Assembly (NCBI GenBank): GCA_049724395.1
Contig: JAUGWO010000230.1
Coordinates: 1 to 62,859, forward strand
Reading direction: 5' to 3'
Length of the DNA stretch: 62,859 nucleotides
Source: Spongospora subterranea f. sp. subterranea
Taxonomy: Eukaryota; Endomyxa: Phytomyxea; Phytomyxea; Plasmodiophorida
The translations under genes were made by a program, and so were the position numbers. The notes under the pieces are model-generated. The model was not told the origin of the DNA, searched no databases, and saw nothing but the letters and a program-made list of their open reading frames with translations. Of the stretch, positions 21,214-32,625 are shown piece after piece (positions within the stretch are counted from its first letter, which is position 1; the number at the start of each line of letters is the position of its first letter).

Positions 21214-21630
21214 TTATTTGCCAAGTTGATCGAGTTGCTCCCTGGCGAACGACACGAACCGGACTCGGTTCATGGCCTGGATCGACTCGATCTGCGGCAA
21301 CCTGGACATGGGCACTCCCAACATAGTCAATGCATTGCGCACGTCGTCGTCGGCAATCTGTCCACGCTGTAACGGGTCCATGAGTCCGAATACAGCCGAC
21401 AAGTCGTCGTCACTGTAAAAGTCCACGTTGCGAAGGCCGCCGCCGCGCTCTCGCAGCTTCTCCAGCTGTTCGATCAGAAACTGCTTCGGGTCGGCAGGAT
21501 GATGGAATACCAGCGAAGCGCATAGCTTTTCGAATAACGGAGCAATTTGGTGCCTGTCAAAATAAGCAGCGACCTCACCCGCCTGACTTTGACCAGAGCC
21601 GGCGACACCCTGCATCCCAATAGATTCCAA
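21214..21630 (-). CDS. RIIa/EF-hand protein, EFCAB10-like, probably flagellar
   Basis: A 138-aa intronless ORF. Residues 18-60 (AAYFDRHQIAPLFEKLCASL then HHPADPKQFLIEQLEKLRE) match the dimerisation/docking domain of RIIa type, including the conserved P-x-DP..FL pattern. Residues 70-108 (VDFYSDDDLSAVFGLMDPLQ, GQIADDDVRNALTMLG) form one EF-hand-like unit, though the loop lacks a full set of Ca-binding acids. The domain order and length match EFCAB10 proteins of ciliated organisms, which are thought to dock on axonemal helices. The start could be the Met at residue 1 or 6. Confidence 0.65.
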   Translation of the reverse strand: MESIGMQGVAGSGQSQAGEVAAYFDRHQIAPLFEKLCASLVFHHPADPKQFLIEQLEKLRERGGGLRNVDFYSDDDLSAVFGLMDPLQRGQIADDDVRNALTMLGVPMSRLPQIESIQAMNRVRFVSFAREQLDQLGK

Positions 21631-22430
21631 TCAACACGATCAAGATCGAAATTTGGTACCAATTTATGGATGCTGCGACCAACTGTTACCGTTTAGGAGT
21701 ATGAATTATGAAATAGCTGTATACTGCATCGGTTGCGTTGTTTTGATTGATTCACTCCGATCCTGACAGTCCAACGTTCCCTGAGAAAGCCACATTCTTA
21801 ATCAGTGGCGACATGCTGTGATGGCTCAATATATGGAAACTGCTACAAATTAAACGAATATCAAGACGGTTTATAGAAAAAGAACAGAACCTTCTCCTTA
21901 TGCGTCATCTATCTGAGTTACTCTTCGGATTGCCCATGACGCTTGTCGCATGTGGGCCCATCTTCAAATGCATGCGACAATCACTCAATGCCGTCGTTTT
22001 TTCGCTGAAACCCGATTTTTTCTCTCTAGGAAATATGACAAAACTGGTTTCAAAACAAAATGTTTTTGGGCTCTCTTTTATTCTGCACTTCATTTAATGC
22101 AATGCAGGGTCAAGATTCATTTATTCTAACAGAGTAAAAATTCAGAAGTCGATTATTTTGCCACCATAATGTCAATCACTAACAATCAATGGAATGTTTC
22201 TGAAATGTAGCTTATGTAAGTACAATGTGAATTCGCAATTTCGTCCAAACAGTCCACATCAGTCGCTGTGTGGCATCATCTGACGATTTGACTCGTCTAT
22301 CACAGCATTTGAAGTTCGATGTATCGATAAATTCAAAAACTTGCTTTTAGTTGCTGAGATTGTACGGGTCCTTTCTACGGTTCAAGCACAAAAAATATAA
22401 ACGGAGTCGTGCTTTTTCGGCTGACCCGAA
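21631..22430. other. Intergenic, no gene seen
   Basis: AT-rich sequence with only short frames; nothing supported. Confidence 0.5.
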
Positions 22431-22769
22431 ATGTTTTACCTTTTTAATAATCAACTACCGGAGAGATGTTCTGTGATTGCATCCATGGCCATTGCGCAAA
22501 GAAGAAAAAAGCTAGGAAGCATCTGTGGCGCGCGAACATCGCATGACATGTTGTACTCAAAACACGAGAAACGACAGGGTTTTAAATCAATGGCTCAAAT
22601 CGCTTCAGTGTTGATGAACTTCATCTGTATGGATCGCAATATTGATCCACAGATTCTAAATACCTGTAAAGTCGGTCACGCTCTGTTCATAATCCTAACC
22701 CCGGTCCCAAACCAAGGAACTGTGTTGGTCCGAGATGATTATTTGGGTTCAGGAACGGGAACAGGGTGA
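22431..22769 (+). CDS. Unrecognised 112-aa ORF
   Basis: A plus-strand frame with a basic N-terminal half and a hydrophobic stretch near residue 88 (GHALFIILTPVPNQGTVLV). No known domain and no supporting neighbours. It could be a chance ORF; a spliced or longer gene is not evident. Confidence 0.2.
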   Translation: MFYLFNNQLPERCSVIASMAIAQRRKKLGSICGARTSHDMLYSKHEKRQGFKSMAQIASVLMNFICMDRNIDPQILNTCKVGHALFIILTPVPNQGTVLVRDDYLGSGTGTG

Positions 22770-23382
22770 ATATTGCTCCAGGGATTTGATTTTTACACCT
22801 ACTGTTTGAACAAATTGACGGTGAATTGATTTGTTTGATATGAAATGGCAATTTTCGTTATGTGAATTCGCCCTCAGATTTTCTGACAGTATTGGTTTTC
22901 TATACCGGATGACTGGCACCAAAACAGGGGATACTCGTTGAAAGATGTTCAAAAATCAATGAAATTTTGTTGAAAAGTGCAACTGTGGTTTGAGTAGTTT
23001 GTGGTCCTTTGATAATCAACGGCTATTTATACATGAATCCAAAGTGGTTCTCATCATCGTGTACAAGATCATGGTTATATCGCAATCCGTTCAGGTCAAC
23101 AGTGTTCTTGAATGAAGTTCCTAGTTGTTTATTGGACTATCTGTAGGATCTGCCCCAGTTTCTAACACTTGAGGATTTTCATATCGCGTTCAAAGGAATG
23201 TGTAATTTCTCAACGCCCAAGCGTGAAGAGGCTTACTTTCCGAGCCAAACCCGCAACGATTCGGCGGCGATGTTGTAAATCACCGGTCGCAGTTACACTA
23301 CTGTTCAATCAATTGATAGGTCGACGGTTCATTCGCCATAATTACCTACGATATACGGTGCGCGCTGTAGCTCAACTAGAAT

Positions 23383-24121
23383 ATGAGCGGTCGACATTCG
23401 ATGCGCATTAGTCGCCTTCTTCAGGTTCACTCTCCGCCATTGGTCAATGGATTTGGTCGCACATTCTGGGTGGCGATAATTCGGGAGCCACTGACACTCG
23501 ATCTGTGGATGGCCATTGTTCTTCGTTCAAAATGTTCGAGATGTTTAGTCCGTCGTCGGCGGATCTGATGCAGCCAGTTCGCGTCGATTCCAATGCGGAA
23601 GCTCCTCTTGAGCGGTCCGACTCGGAACAGTTTCATTGGGATCGCAATTTGGCAGCAATCGCCAACATCAGCCATTTTCTTCATTCCTACAAGCTCGTTG
23701 TGTTTCACGAGGGACACCATCTCGAGTTTGGAAAGGTGACAGAAATTGAGTTTGCTCGCTTTTGAGAAGTCCGCCTAACTCAAAGACGTGAAGATTTGCC
23801 AGATCCTAAAAGAGGCTGGGGCTTCGTGCGACTGTAAAATCATTGATCTTGCCAAGCGCCACGATCGCCTTGACCTTGGCAAAAACCTGTCGAAATACGC
23901 GTCAGACACAAAGGTGTACGTTTTCATTGATACGTAAGACGTGTCGTGTTATGTCGCCCGTTCGAAAAGCAGAATTCTGATTATGATGGTTGTAAAGGAT
24001 GTATATCGGCGGAATGGCTGAGTTCGAAGATTTACATAAGCAGGGCAAGCTGACTAATTTGCTGAATCAGGGTATGGACCCCGAATTTATGGAGCGCCAA
24101 GCGACGTTGTCGTATATATAA
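23383..24121 (+). CDS. Glutaredoxin-like domain protein
   Basis: A start exon MSG appears to splice over a 35-nt intron (23390-23424) into a Ser/Asp-rich N-terminal region. A thioredoxin-fold domain follows. The strand-helix SYKLVVF lies near 23690, VKICQILKEAGASCDCKIID near 23800-23860, and SKYASDTKVYVFID next. After an intron near 23935-23999 comes the hallmark VYIGGMAEFEDLHKQGKL, the GG-containing loop that binds glutathione in glutaredoxins. The CxxC/CxxS active site expected after VVF is not seen where the first two parts meet, and that junction does not splice cleanly in frame. The protein may therefore be a divergent, perhaps inactive, family member, or the sequence has a base error there. 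Stop at 24119-24121. Confidence 0.5.
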
Positions 24122-24225
24122 TCATATTCCTTTGCAAAGGCTGGTTCTCTCGAAATTAGCCGCATGTAATCATAAATTATACAAATTCCCCATTATTTCC
24201 ATCTCGGTTTAAGTCAAATATTCTT

Positions 24226-24495
24226 CTAATAAATTAGGCTCTGCAAAGTGACACGTACAACTGTAAAGGAAACTTTTCCGTTCATGTTCCGGCTGATGTG
24301 TTGCGCGACCAAGCCGCTCGTAATGGTCGGGATGTTGGATTGGGCAACGAGATTGGTTAAGACTGTGGGGTTCATTTCTTTTAGACGATTCATTTTCAAA
24401 AAACCATTTTCTTCTAACGCTCCAATTCTGATGTCGATGTCTCGCAAACCGTCACACAAATTCCTCTGCTCTGAGCAACTCAGTTTCGCCGTCAT
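24226..24495 (-). CDS. Unrecognised 89-aa ORF
   Basis: A helical, soluble-looking minus-strand frame (CSEQRNLCDGLRDIDIRIGA, LKEMNPTVLTNLVAQSNI). It may be an exon of a larger gene reaching right to about 24600, where basic/Gln-rich frames continue. Convergent with the glutaredoxin-like gene. No family recognised. Confidence 0.3.
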   Translation of the reverse strand: MTAKLSCSEQRNLCDGLRDIDIRIGALEENGFLKMNRLKEMNPTVLTNLVAQSNIPTITSGLVAQHISRNMNGKVSFTVVRVTLQSLIY

Positions 24496-24967
24496 TCTGG
24501 TTCACTCTGGTTCGAGTTTTTCTCATTTGTTCCCATTTGTTTTTCGTTTCGTTGATCCTTGGGATAATCGCCTAGTGAGTTGACAGCCGTCAAAGACGTT
24601 CTGAAGGCACAATGGGCCTTAATACATGATTTTATTCTCAGTTAGTAGTTGAAATTCGTCACTCTTATCCGTTGCTTGTTGAAGTCGATTAGAATTCTTG
24701 TTGTGGACATCGGGCGAAATTGGTTATCTTCTTCACCAACAACACGTTCCCAATATCTCTCTGGGATAAGCTTTGATTTCGAGGTCGAGATTTGTCTAGC
24801 TCATTTGCCATGCCAGTGAACCGGTCGACATTCCACCATTACCCCAATCTTGGCAATAAATCAACAAGCTTAAGATTGATTTGAAAAATGTGTATCAGGC
24901 GACAAACATAACGATGCCGTTTAAAAGTCATTTTCATAGACCTGTTTATTGTTTCTCTCCGGTTTGG

Positions 24968-25678
24968 TTAGGGTGATTCGCTGTTGGTTTCACTCGCTGC
25001 TTCCATAACTCTGTCAGGAGTGATTTGTATTAGTCGTTCAATATCTGCCAATTTTAAATCGGGATCACTATCCATTTCTGAGTTTTCCGCCTCTCATTGG
25101 CTTTCTGGTATTTCTGACGTCCTACCTTGAAACCCTCAGAAATTTCGGCTGGTTCAGCGCGTTCGTTGTTCATCAATAGTGCCAAATGACCTCATTTTGT
25201 CGTTGGCGAAGGGGGGTTTCGCTAAGTTTGTGTCCGACACTTCCCAAACAAACACTATAACAACCTCATGTATTAGCGGCTCGCTCCAGTTTTCCGCCAA
25301 TATATCTGGTGAGTTTACATTATGAATTGGCCGCTTCATACTTTGAATGTGAGTTTTCGATAACAAACTGAAATACTATCCCAAAACAGTCCTTTAAGTT
25401 CCATTTTTGTGATCTACGAAGACTTTATGTGCTTGAAGAGCGTTGTTTGGAAGAGGCAATTGTGATTCTCTCCACACTCGACTCGTCACGCTAACCACTG
25501 AAAGGTCTTTCGATCGATTGATCACATAGAGGGTTTGCGAGCGAACCCATCTCGAGAGCTCCTGAATTTCTGATATATTGGTAGAGATTTGAGGATTCCG
25601 ATGCCACTTAGGAACCGGGATCCCGGAGGATGTTCTCTTTTTAACGAAAAGTTTTTTGAAATGGCTGCATATTTGGGT
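24968..25678 (-). CDS. Unrecognised multi-exon gene candidate
   Basis: Several protein-like exons lie on the minus strand. One runs 25678-25394, opening right after an ATTAG acceptor, and contains EIQELSRWVRSQTLYVINRS and SKDLSVVSVTSRVWRESQLP; it ends at a TAA. Further down come NSPDILAENWSEPLIHE (about 25300) and an end exon, MDSDPDLKLADIERLIQI..., with its stop at 24968-24970. Splice junctions between these are not certain, and they could be two genes. No domain recognised. Confidence 0.35.
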
Positions 25679-26575
25679 CTAATTTCTTAATGCGTCATGA
25701 AAAGGAGAATGTATTCCAGACCCGTTGATCTACTGCCACTTGATCTTTTGATCAACTTTTCACTCTTTTGAACTACCAAGCATGGTATAGTATCTATATC
25801 TCGATTGAATCCGCCTTGCCTGCATCATCATCTTTTGAGTTGAACGTAATGCCGACGTCGACAACGAGGTGATGGCGTTCCCATCGATGGACAGTGCGTC
25901 ACCAATATATTAACCAAATTTTGGCGCCAAAGGCACACCTACAAAATAGACCATTGATCCTGAAACTTAAGCAGTATCTGACTCTCGTTGTCGCCTTTTG
26001 AAATTCCCTTGACAGATGGTTTGACGCAATCATCTGCAATTGCAAAGCGCACAAAGTATGTGTAAAAACAAAGTTGAACCGTAAGCCGGGATGTTGAAAA
26101 CTGAATTTGCATTCGAACTGATGAATCTGAACACTATGCTAAAAGGAAGTGCATTCATGCAAATGCTAGTAGGACTTTTGAAAATGATCAATACAACACA
26201 TACACAGTCTTTATCACAGGAATAACGCAACTCATTTATAAGATGATTATCAAAATATTGAGCAATTGAGCATTCACATTGAAAGAAAATTTATACAAAA
26301 CAGATCAACATTCATAATAAACAATCAAAGTACAGTAAAGAGAATTAAAACATGCTGCATAGGTTGAATTAACCGGGTAAACATAAATAATTCATATGAA
26401 ATTATAACAGAAATCAGCAGACAATGCATTAGATGATATTTCGAACTGGGCGATTTGAAATTTATGAGGCAATTCGAATCAAATCATGATCGAATCGATA
26501 ATATTAGCGTGATTGATTGAAATGTATGCAGCCAAAGCATTCATTCATATCAATGTTGAAAGTATTCACAAACTT
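25679..26575. other. AT-rich intergenic stretch
   Basis: Mostly low-GC sequence with short frames. No gene supported. Confidence 0.5.
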
Positions 26576-27094
26576 TCAGTGACGAAGGTACTGTACCAGT
26601 AAAGGAGGATGATGGACATCGACCATTATGATGGCCGACAGTCGTTCCACAAAATAATGAAAAATGTGGGACTCGATAAAGTCATCATAATACAAGCCAT
26701 ATCGGCAAGGGAGGTTTGACAGCGGCATCCATCGATGGTGATAAGAACCCGTGAATGGGTCCGAGTTTGTTAGGGCAATCTTCGGTTCGACCCGTATATC
26801 CCCGAACCACATATCGGATACAGTAAACGGTCAATCGATCGAAACGCGCTGGTTTTCCCCAACGCTCAGATGGGGAATAACCCAAACGATCCAACAAAAT
26901 ATTGCCGCTGGTTCCAATTGATTCTCCAATCCATCACGTTCCCAACAATGTATAGCGGTTGACAATATAATGACCGATTCGTGTCTGCTGAAATCTCTCG
27001 ATCCTCGAAATTTTCGATTAATGCATCTACTGAGACACCTTGCCCGTTTCGATGTTTTACGTGTATAGCTGGAAAGGTGCTTCTTGTTCTGCAT
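26576..27094 (-). CDS. Unrecognised exon cluster
   Basis: Overlapping minus frames read like protein, for example NILLDRLGYSPSERWGKPAR near 26870 and FHYFVERLSAIIMVDVHHPP near 26620, ending at a stop at 26576. Frame changes suggest introns, or decay. No family recognised, and no Met start can be chosen with confidence. Confidence 0.3.
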
Positions 27095-27530
27095 TGTTTT
27101 ACTAACTAGTCGCGATTTTTTTTTAGCTTTTATCGGTTAGAAAGGCGGGTTTTCAAGAATGAGGGAACTGTGATCGAAGAGAGAATTCCCGAAGGTTGAT
27201 GTGCTTGAATTGCTATTCGGGAAAAGAAGCTTTAAAGCTTCAATCAGCCTGACTCAAATTTCTGGTGGAAAAACGTCGCCGGCATTAATAATACAGTTCG
27301 AATGACCCGTGAGAATGGATTTGGTAATCCAAATGCGATGGCAGATCTACTGTTCGTATCTGGTTGATCAAGGAATTTAGCAGAAAATCGTCTTACAGTA
27401 CTAAAAAGTTCTAATGCGCTTCAGAAGTAACAAGAAAAAAAATGGTATATTTATTCGAAATGAGACGATGAATAGTTAATGATATCGTCATGTTTTAATA
27501 ATGTGTTTGATGACGCGAATTGGGTAGACA

Positions 27531-27899
27531 CTAGGCACTGGATTGAGTGTACTTGGTGACGGCCTTGGTACCTTCAGATACGGCGTGTTTGGCTAATTCA
27601 CCAGGAAGAATCAGACGAACGGCGGTCTGGATCTCACGAGACGACAAGGTGGACTTGCTGTTGTAGCGAGCAAGTCGGCCAGCCTCGGCAGCCACACGCT
27701 CGAAAATATCGTTGATGAACGAGTTCATAATAGACATGGCGCGCTTGGAAATACCAGTGTCGGGGTGCACCTGCTTCAAAACCTTGTAAATATAGGTAGA
27801 GTAAGACTCCACACGCTTCTGTTTACGCTTGCCACCCTTAGACGGCTGCTTGGCAGTCTTGCCGGCAGGCTTGGTGCTTGGTGCTTTCTTAGGAGGCAT
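27531..27899 (-). CDS. H2B: Histone H2B
   Basis: An intact 122-aa intronless protein from the ATG at 27899. A short basic N-terminal tail ([20 protein letters not shown]) is followed by the complete H2B fold: the [20 protein letters not shown] helix, the [17 protein letters not shown] helix, the [20 protein letters not shown] helix, and the C-terminal helix ending [15 protein letters not shown]. The Lys in AVTKYTQS corresponds to the conserved ubiquitination site. The frame is open upstream of this Met, but that part has no H2B character and reads into the promoter. H2B pairs with H2A in the nucleosome; no other histone gene is adjacent here. Confidence 0.97.
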   Translation of the reverse strand: MPPKKAPSTKPAGKTAKQPSKGGKRKQKRVESYSTYIYKVLKQVHPDTGISKRAMSIMNSFINDIFERVAAEAGRLARYNSKSTLSSREIQTAVRLILPGELAKHAVSEGTKAVTKYTQSSA

Positions 27900-29020
27900 T
27901 ATGAAACGATGAACGAATGTGAAGGCAAATAAGGTTATGAGCTGATGGGGAAACTTGACGAGCGTGAACTCAAACAATGCGACCCGTCGTTTACTAACCG
28001 CGCGACTGGACAACTGCCACTTGTCCACTTGTGTATAAACCTGCGAGGGTTGGCGCGCAGCGAGGGGTGGCGCGCAACTGACCGCCGGCACCGCAGCGAT
28101 ATCAGATCAATATGCACCAATCAGTTACTTGCCTTGATACAGCAGGCAATTATATTCACTTGAGTGTACTAGATCAGAGTTGGTGGCACTTTGATGGTGC
28201 TTGTGTACACTCCCAACGCCATGTACAGTACAATAAACTCTTGGTTGCTGGGCTCAGTCAGCATACAGTCTCAGCACTGATTCACGATACGTACACACGG
28301 GATTTTGCGTAAAATTGGGTTGCTACGGTGTGCACACCCCGTGCACACCCCGTGCACACCGGTCTGAATTCATAAAACTCGGGAGTATTATTGCAAACCG
28401 GTTTGTTGAAATGTCATTTGCCCCCGACGATCTCGACAGGATTCTGCCTCCCATCCACCATGAAAACCTCAAGTTCACTTAATGGATATCAATTGAATTT
28501 TGGGGATTTCTTCAATCACATCAACCTGATCGTAAACCTTCAGGCAAACAGCGCTTAGCCGGGTACGAACCTTGCTGAATACGTAATTCCTCAAAGGAGT
28601 CGCCCTCGATTGGTCCTAGCGTAACCTCTTTGGATTTTTTTTTTGAAACGCACGTTCAGGATACTGGATGATCCCGGCCGGAAATTTTGGGGTTTTACAC
28701 TCAGCTGCGCAATGGGAAACTAGCGACTTTACGGTTCTGTTGACAGGCTACCGGGGCCAGAAAGTAATATGCAGAACGATAGCAACTTATACACCCGAAA
28801 CATTTCCACATACGTTTGGCTACATTTAAATCTTATCGCGGCCTTATGACGATTGGAATATGACTTCATAATTCCGACTGCCAAACGGCGTTTTCTGGGC
28901 CATTTCACGGCAAAAGGATTGTTTTGACCTAAAGTCAAAAAAACTCTGCCTTTAAACCAAAAACTGCAATAGCATTATGTGCTGCAAGACAATGTCGATT
29001 AACTCTATATTCATGTAATG
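27900..29020. other. H2B upstream region and intergenic DNA
   Basis: About 1.1 kb without a recognised gene. It must contain the H2B promoter, but I see no clear TATA element whose position would decide a start. A small GTGCACACCCC repeat lies at 28330-28360. Confidence 0.5.
28330..28360. repeat. 11-bp direct repeat GTGCACACCCC, nearly three copies
   Basis: Copies begin at 28330, 28341 and 28352; the last is cut short. Each unit contains the palindrome GTGCAC. The array lies between H2B and the arginine deiminase gene and might be a protein-binding cluster or just a microsatellite. Confidence 0.8.
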
Positions 29021-31786
29021 CTATAGGGGTGTGACGAAATCTCTAATGCTCCCGATCTGCAATGATTCAGATGATCTAAGTGAAACCTCCACCGTTTTGG
29101 CACTTGTTTCCTTCAGAATCGTTTTTTGCGCATCCGACATTAACGACATTATTGAGCGCGAAATGAATAGCACTTTGTTGTTATTGTTAGTATTTAGCTC
29201 CACGAAACCAGAACAGAAACGCGCGTTGGCTTGATCGTCTGATATTTCGATGACATTACGCGTTTCGGGTAGTAAACTCCCGAGAATGATATCAATTGTA
29301 CCTGGGGAGAATGAGTCTGAGCAAATAAATACCAAATCCGACGTAATGGCAAGAAGGTTGGAAATGTGACGTGAAGGTACGCCGACAATATCCAAAAAAA
29401 CTAGTTCGATTCCGATCGATAATGACCACGGAATGATCGACGGCGAGCCCTTGAACTTTGAAGATATGAAGGCGAAATTCCGGACAGCAACCATATCCAA
29501 GGCGCCAAATATGGACGGAATTGGGCATGGGACCATCCGCTTGAACGCATATTGAATAGGTGATGTGACAGCTTTTAGCTGAAGCGATGACGTCGCGTGA
29601 AAGGTAACTAATGTCGATCCGAATGCTTGACAATACGCGGAAGGACTGATGGAGCGATTGCTGGCGCACGGTTTGAAATATACTTCCTCGCGTCCGATGA
29701 CATGAACATGAGAGAGACCATGTGATTGGAGTACAAGGTGAAATGCAGACAATTCATTAAGGACGATGCTGACCAAATCCCTGCCCTTCAATGACAATAG
29801 CTGCGGATCGCAAGAAGCGTGCATTTCCGAAGGGATCCCATTTCGATAAAGAAGGGCAACATCTTCGGGGACTATTAGCAGTGCTGCAGGGTGTTGGTCA
29901 AGTACTGAAAACAGCAATCAGACGATGAGAAGAGCTGGGCTATGATTATACCGGGAAATACTTCCGGGTCCTTCATTGTATACGCTAGACGGGAGATTGG
30001 ACCAGTCTGTTCTCTTCTTCGAACGACCTAAAGCGCTTAAAAAAAAAGGTTTGCGACAATGAGGAAAACAACGGTTTTTACCTGGGAGGTGCAGTGTAGG
30101 GACCCTGAAGTCATGAAATTACATTATAAGTCACTTTGTAAACTATCAATGACGTGACCTCAACCTACCGTACATGCTTGACACACTGACATAATCGACA
30201 ACATTAATTCGACCCTTGAAATGAGGGTTACGGGCAACCAATCTCGCTGATTCTTCGGGTGCATCATGATGATATTGGAATTGCCCAGATTCAGACAACT
30301 AAAAAATAACTTCAGACCCAATCGGAAAATATATGGTTGATTGCTATACTTGACGCCATATAACAGCTGGAATTCATCTGGAATCCTACCCATCATTAGC
30401 GATCAATGTGATGTTCAAATTTGGGATTTGCCGCGAAAGGTCATACCCTTGGATGTGAAATGAGCGAGCTCGAAGATAGCTGGAAAATTCAACGTCACTT
30501 CTCGAAAGAGTATATGCTTTTGTTATCGGATCCTGAGTATACTCGTTGACCAAACGCCTTTTCAGCGAACTCGAATTCTATAAGACACAAACATGTTAAT
30601 TGCTGGCAACTGCCTATTCAGTGTTGCAGTCTACCTCTAGACTTCCCATTAGCATCACAAGATTATATGATATAATGTTGAAGACGCAATCTAAATGCAT
30701 GCGGTCCTGGCTTCTCTCAAACATATCGCGAACTTCCACGACATATTTACAGCCAATCATATCGTTATCCATCAATTGTTGAACAGCTAATGAATTGGTT
30801 CGTAAGCCAGTACCGATAAAACATGTATCTCCGGCCATGAAAAAATCGCCACCTGGGGAGCGTAATCAGGGTAGCTAATCAAAACGTCCCAGCGCACATG
30901 AAAACACACCTTCCAGTGTTGCCGGAGATTGAATTCTGCCAATCACATGAGCTCCTAAATCGCGCATCACCTCAATCATAAGATCAACTTCACCTGGAAC
31001 CAAGTTGAGAAAAGAAATTAGAGCAAGTTTTCTTACCATGTCGGGCGCGGGATGCCATGTTCGCCATGACGATTCCTTTCATGGTGGTTATTTGCTGATC
31101 TCGTGTGAATATAAGATTTCCTAAAGGACTCATCGAATGTTCCACTGCGATCTGAAACAAAATATGAGTTTGAAAATTCAACCATGCACATAACCGACCA
31201 TCGTTGTATCTCTATGCGATCGATCAAGTGTCACGACCGGGCAGGTCATGATAACTTGAATAAGCTGATATGCGTTCATCTGCTCAACGCATTCCCTTTT
31301 GTAGTCGTTGGAGAGATAAAACGACTCTTCCTGAGTCAAAGATGCAGCGTCGCATGTGGGCGTCAATCGATATTTCAACTGCTTCATGGCTAAATCCTTC
31401 CAGAATAACATGATTAAGTTGATTGAAATGTGGAATATGGTGTGTAATACCTCCAATCTAATTCGCTTTTTGATGTCAAAATTATTTCCTTTGAAACAAT
31501 CTCGAGTCAATATCTATGCAGAAGTTAAGCCGTTGTGACAACAGCTACGTAGATTGTAGACCTCTTCCACTTTCACAACTTTGACTCCAGCGTCTTCCAT
31601 AGCGCAAACAAATTGCTTTATATAGAAATAAGTTTCGGGTTGTGTAACTTCCTATTTGACTCTATTTACCTGGTGTTCCTTTCGTGCTTTCTCAAGATCA
31701 AATGGTTGTTCATATAGGCGACCACAAGGATGTAGATTGCCGAAAAAATTTGCCGTTGAACTGGGTTCTGAACACCCAAATATCAT
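29021..31786 (-). CDS. Arginine deiminase fused to a second, CtlX/ARDP-like pentein domain
   Basis: ADI hydrolyses arginine to citrulline and ammonia. The minus-strand gene has many introns. In order it encodes GRLYEQPFDLEKARKEHQ (31670-31786), FVCAMEDAGVKVVKVEEVYN, NLIFTRDQQITTMKG near 31110, the metal-free ADI motif ATLEGGDFFMAGDTCFIGTG near 30840-30900, then RMHLDCVFNII. Later come EYTQDPITKAYTLSRSDVEF, LNLGNSNIIMMHP near 30270, RLVARNPHFKGRINVVDYV, and the active-site LHCTSQ followed across an intron by VVRRRE near 30000. The frame then runs on into about 290 more residues resembling a second pentein (EISDDQANARFCSGFVELN, SIMSLMSDAQKTILKE) whose expected catalytic Cys position reads IGSIRDFVTPL, with Asp. 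One base seems missing near 30248, breaking frame between HP and ESARL: error or decay. I infer a single fused protein of roughly 750 aa. Confidence 0.75.
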
Positions 31787-32625
31787 TGAAAACGTTATGT
31801 GGCATTGTCTACGAGATCAACCGGTACCATGGACTACGCAAACCACCGCTTCATCGTTTTCGTGGGCTTGATATGCCACCTGGGTATAGGAATCCATATC
31901 TCGCCGAAATTCGGACGTCTAATCAGTGGGATGAAAGTAAATATATTGCCAACGTCGGACCGATTATTCCAGATTAATAAAAATCTTGGAATACATACTG
32001 ATCTGGATATGGTCACAGTTGGAAGGATATCAGATGTCGTCATCTTTTAGGAGTCTGCTGATCATGTACAGTATCAGCCCGACTTCACGTCGTAAATTGC
32101 GGCTGTGTTCCACCTACTGTAGTCGATTAGATTAGTCGATTAGACTTCTGAAAATACTGGGATTTCCAACGTGATAAATGAAAGAAAGATCGCCCGATCT
32201 ACGTATGTAGTAGGAGTATGTCCATACGAATGATAGCGCCACCTACACAACAGTCCAACTGTACAGTCACAGATATATCTTGGATGTCTCCAACCAGACT
32301 CCAACCAGTCAATGCGAGTTTACGATATCGCTCATCGCGCAGTAAAATGAATGGGGAATTGTGAAATTCATTCCGACGGTGAAATTGTGTTGGTATTAAA
32401 ACAGTTTCGGTGTTCATCGATTGCCTATATTGTCGAATACTTTCTAGACTATAAATGTACCAACGCATCAATAATCCGCACGTTCCGGGAAATTTTCATA
32501 CTCCATAACTTGTCGAACTTCCAGCGTTGTCTCTCGACCATAAACGAATGGTGCAATAAGAATCGACCGAAATGTCCGAGCACATCGAAGACCATTGAGA
32601 CCTGTCGTGGAAGGAGACGGGAAAG
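31787..32625. other. Intergenic; unresolved minus-strand frames
   Basis: Minus frames 31834-32043, 32199-32471 (90 aa) and 32449-32670 are moderately protein-like but share no recognised domain. A divergent gene or upstream exons of the deiminase cannot be excluded. Confidence 0.3.

Noticed and set aside
27531-28091. 186-aa version of histone H2B with an N-terminal extension
   Set aside because: The upstream 64 codons have no histone character and cover the promoter side; the protein from the Met at 27899 has the normal H2B length and tail.
31684-31977. 97-aa plus-strand ORF opposite the start of the deiminase gene
   Set aside because: It overlaps a supported minus-strand exon (RLYEQPFDLEKARKEHQ) antisense and has no recognisable domain; probably a shadow.
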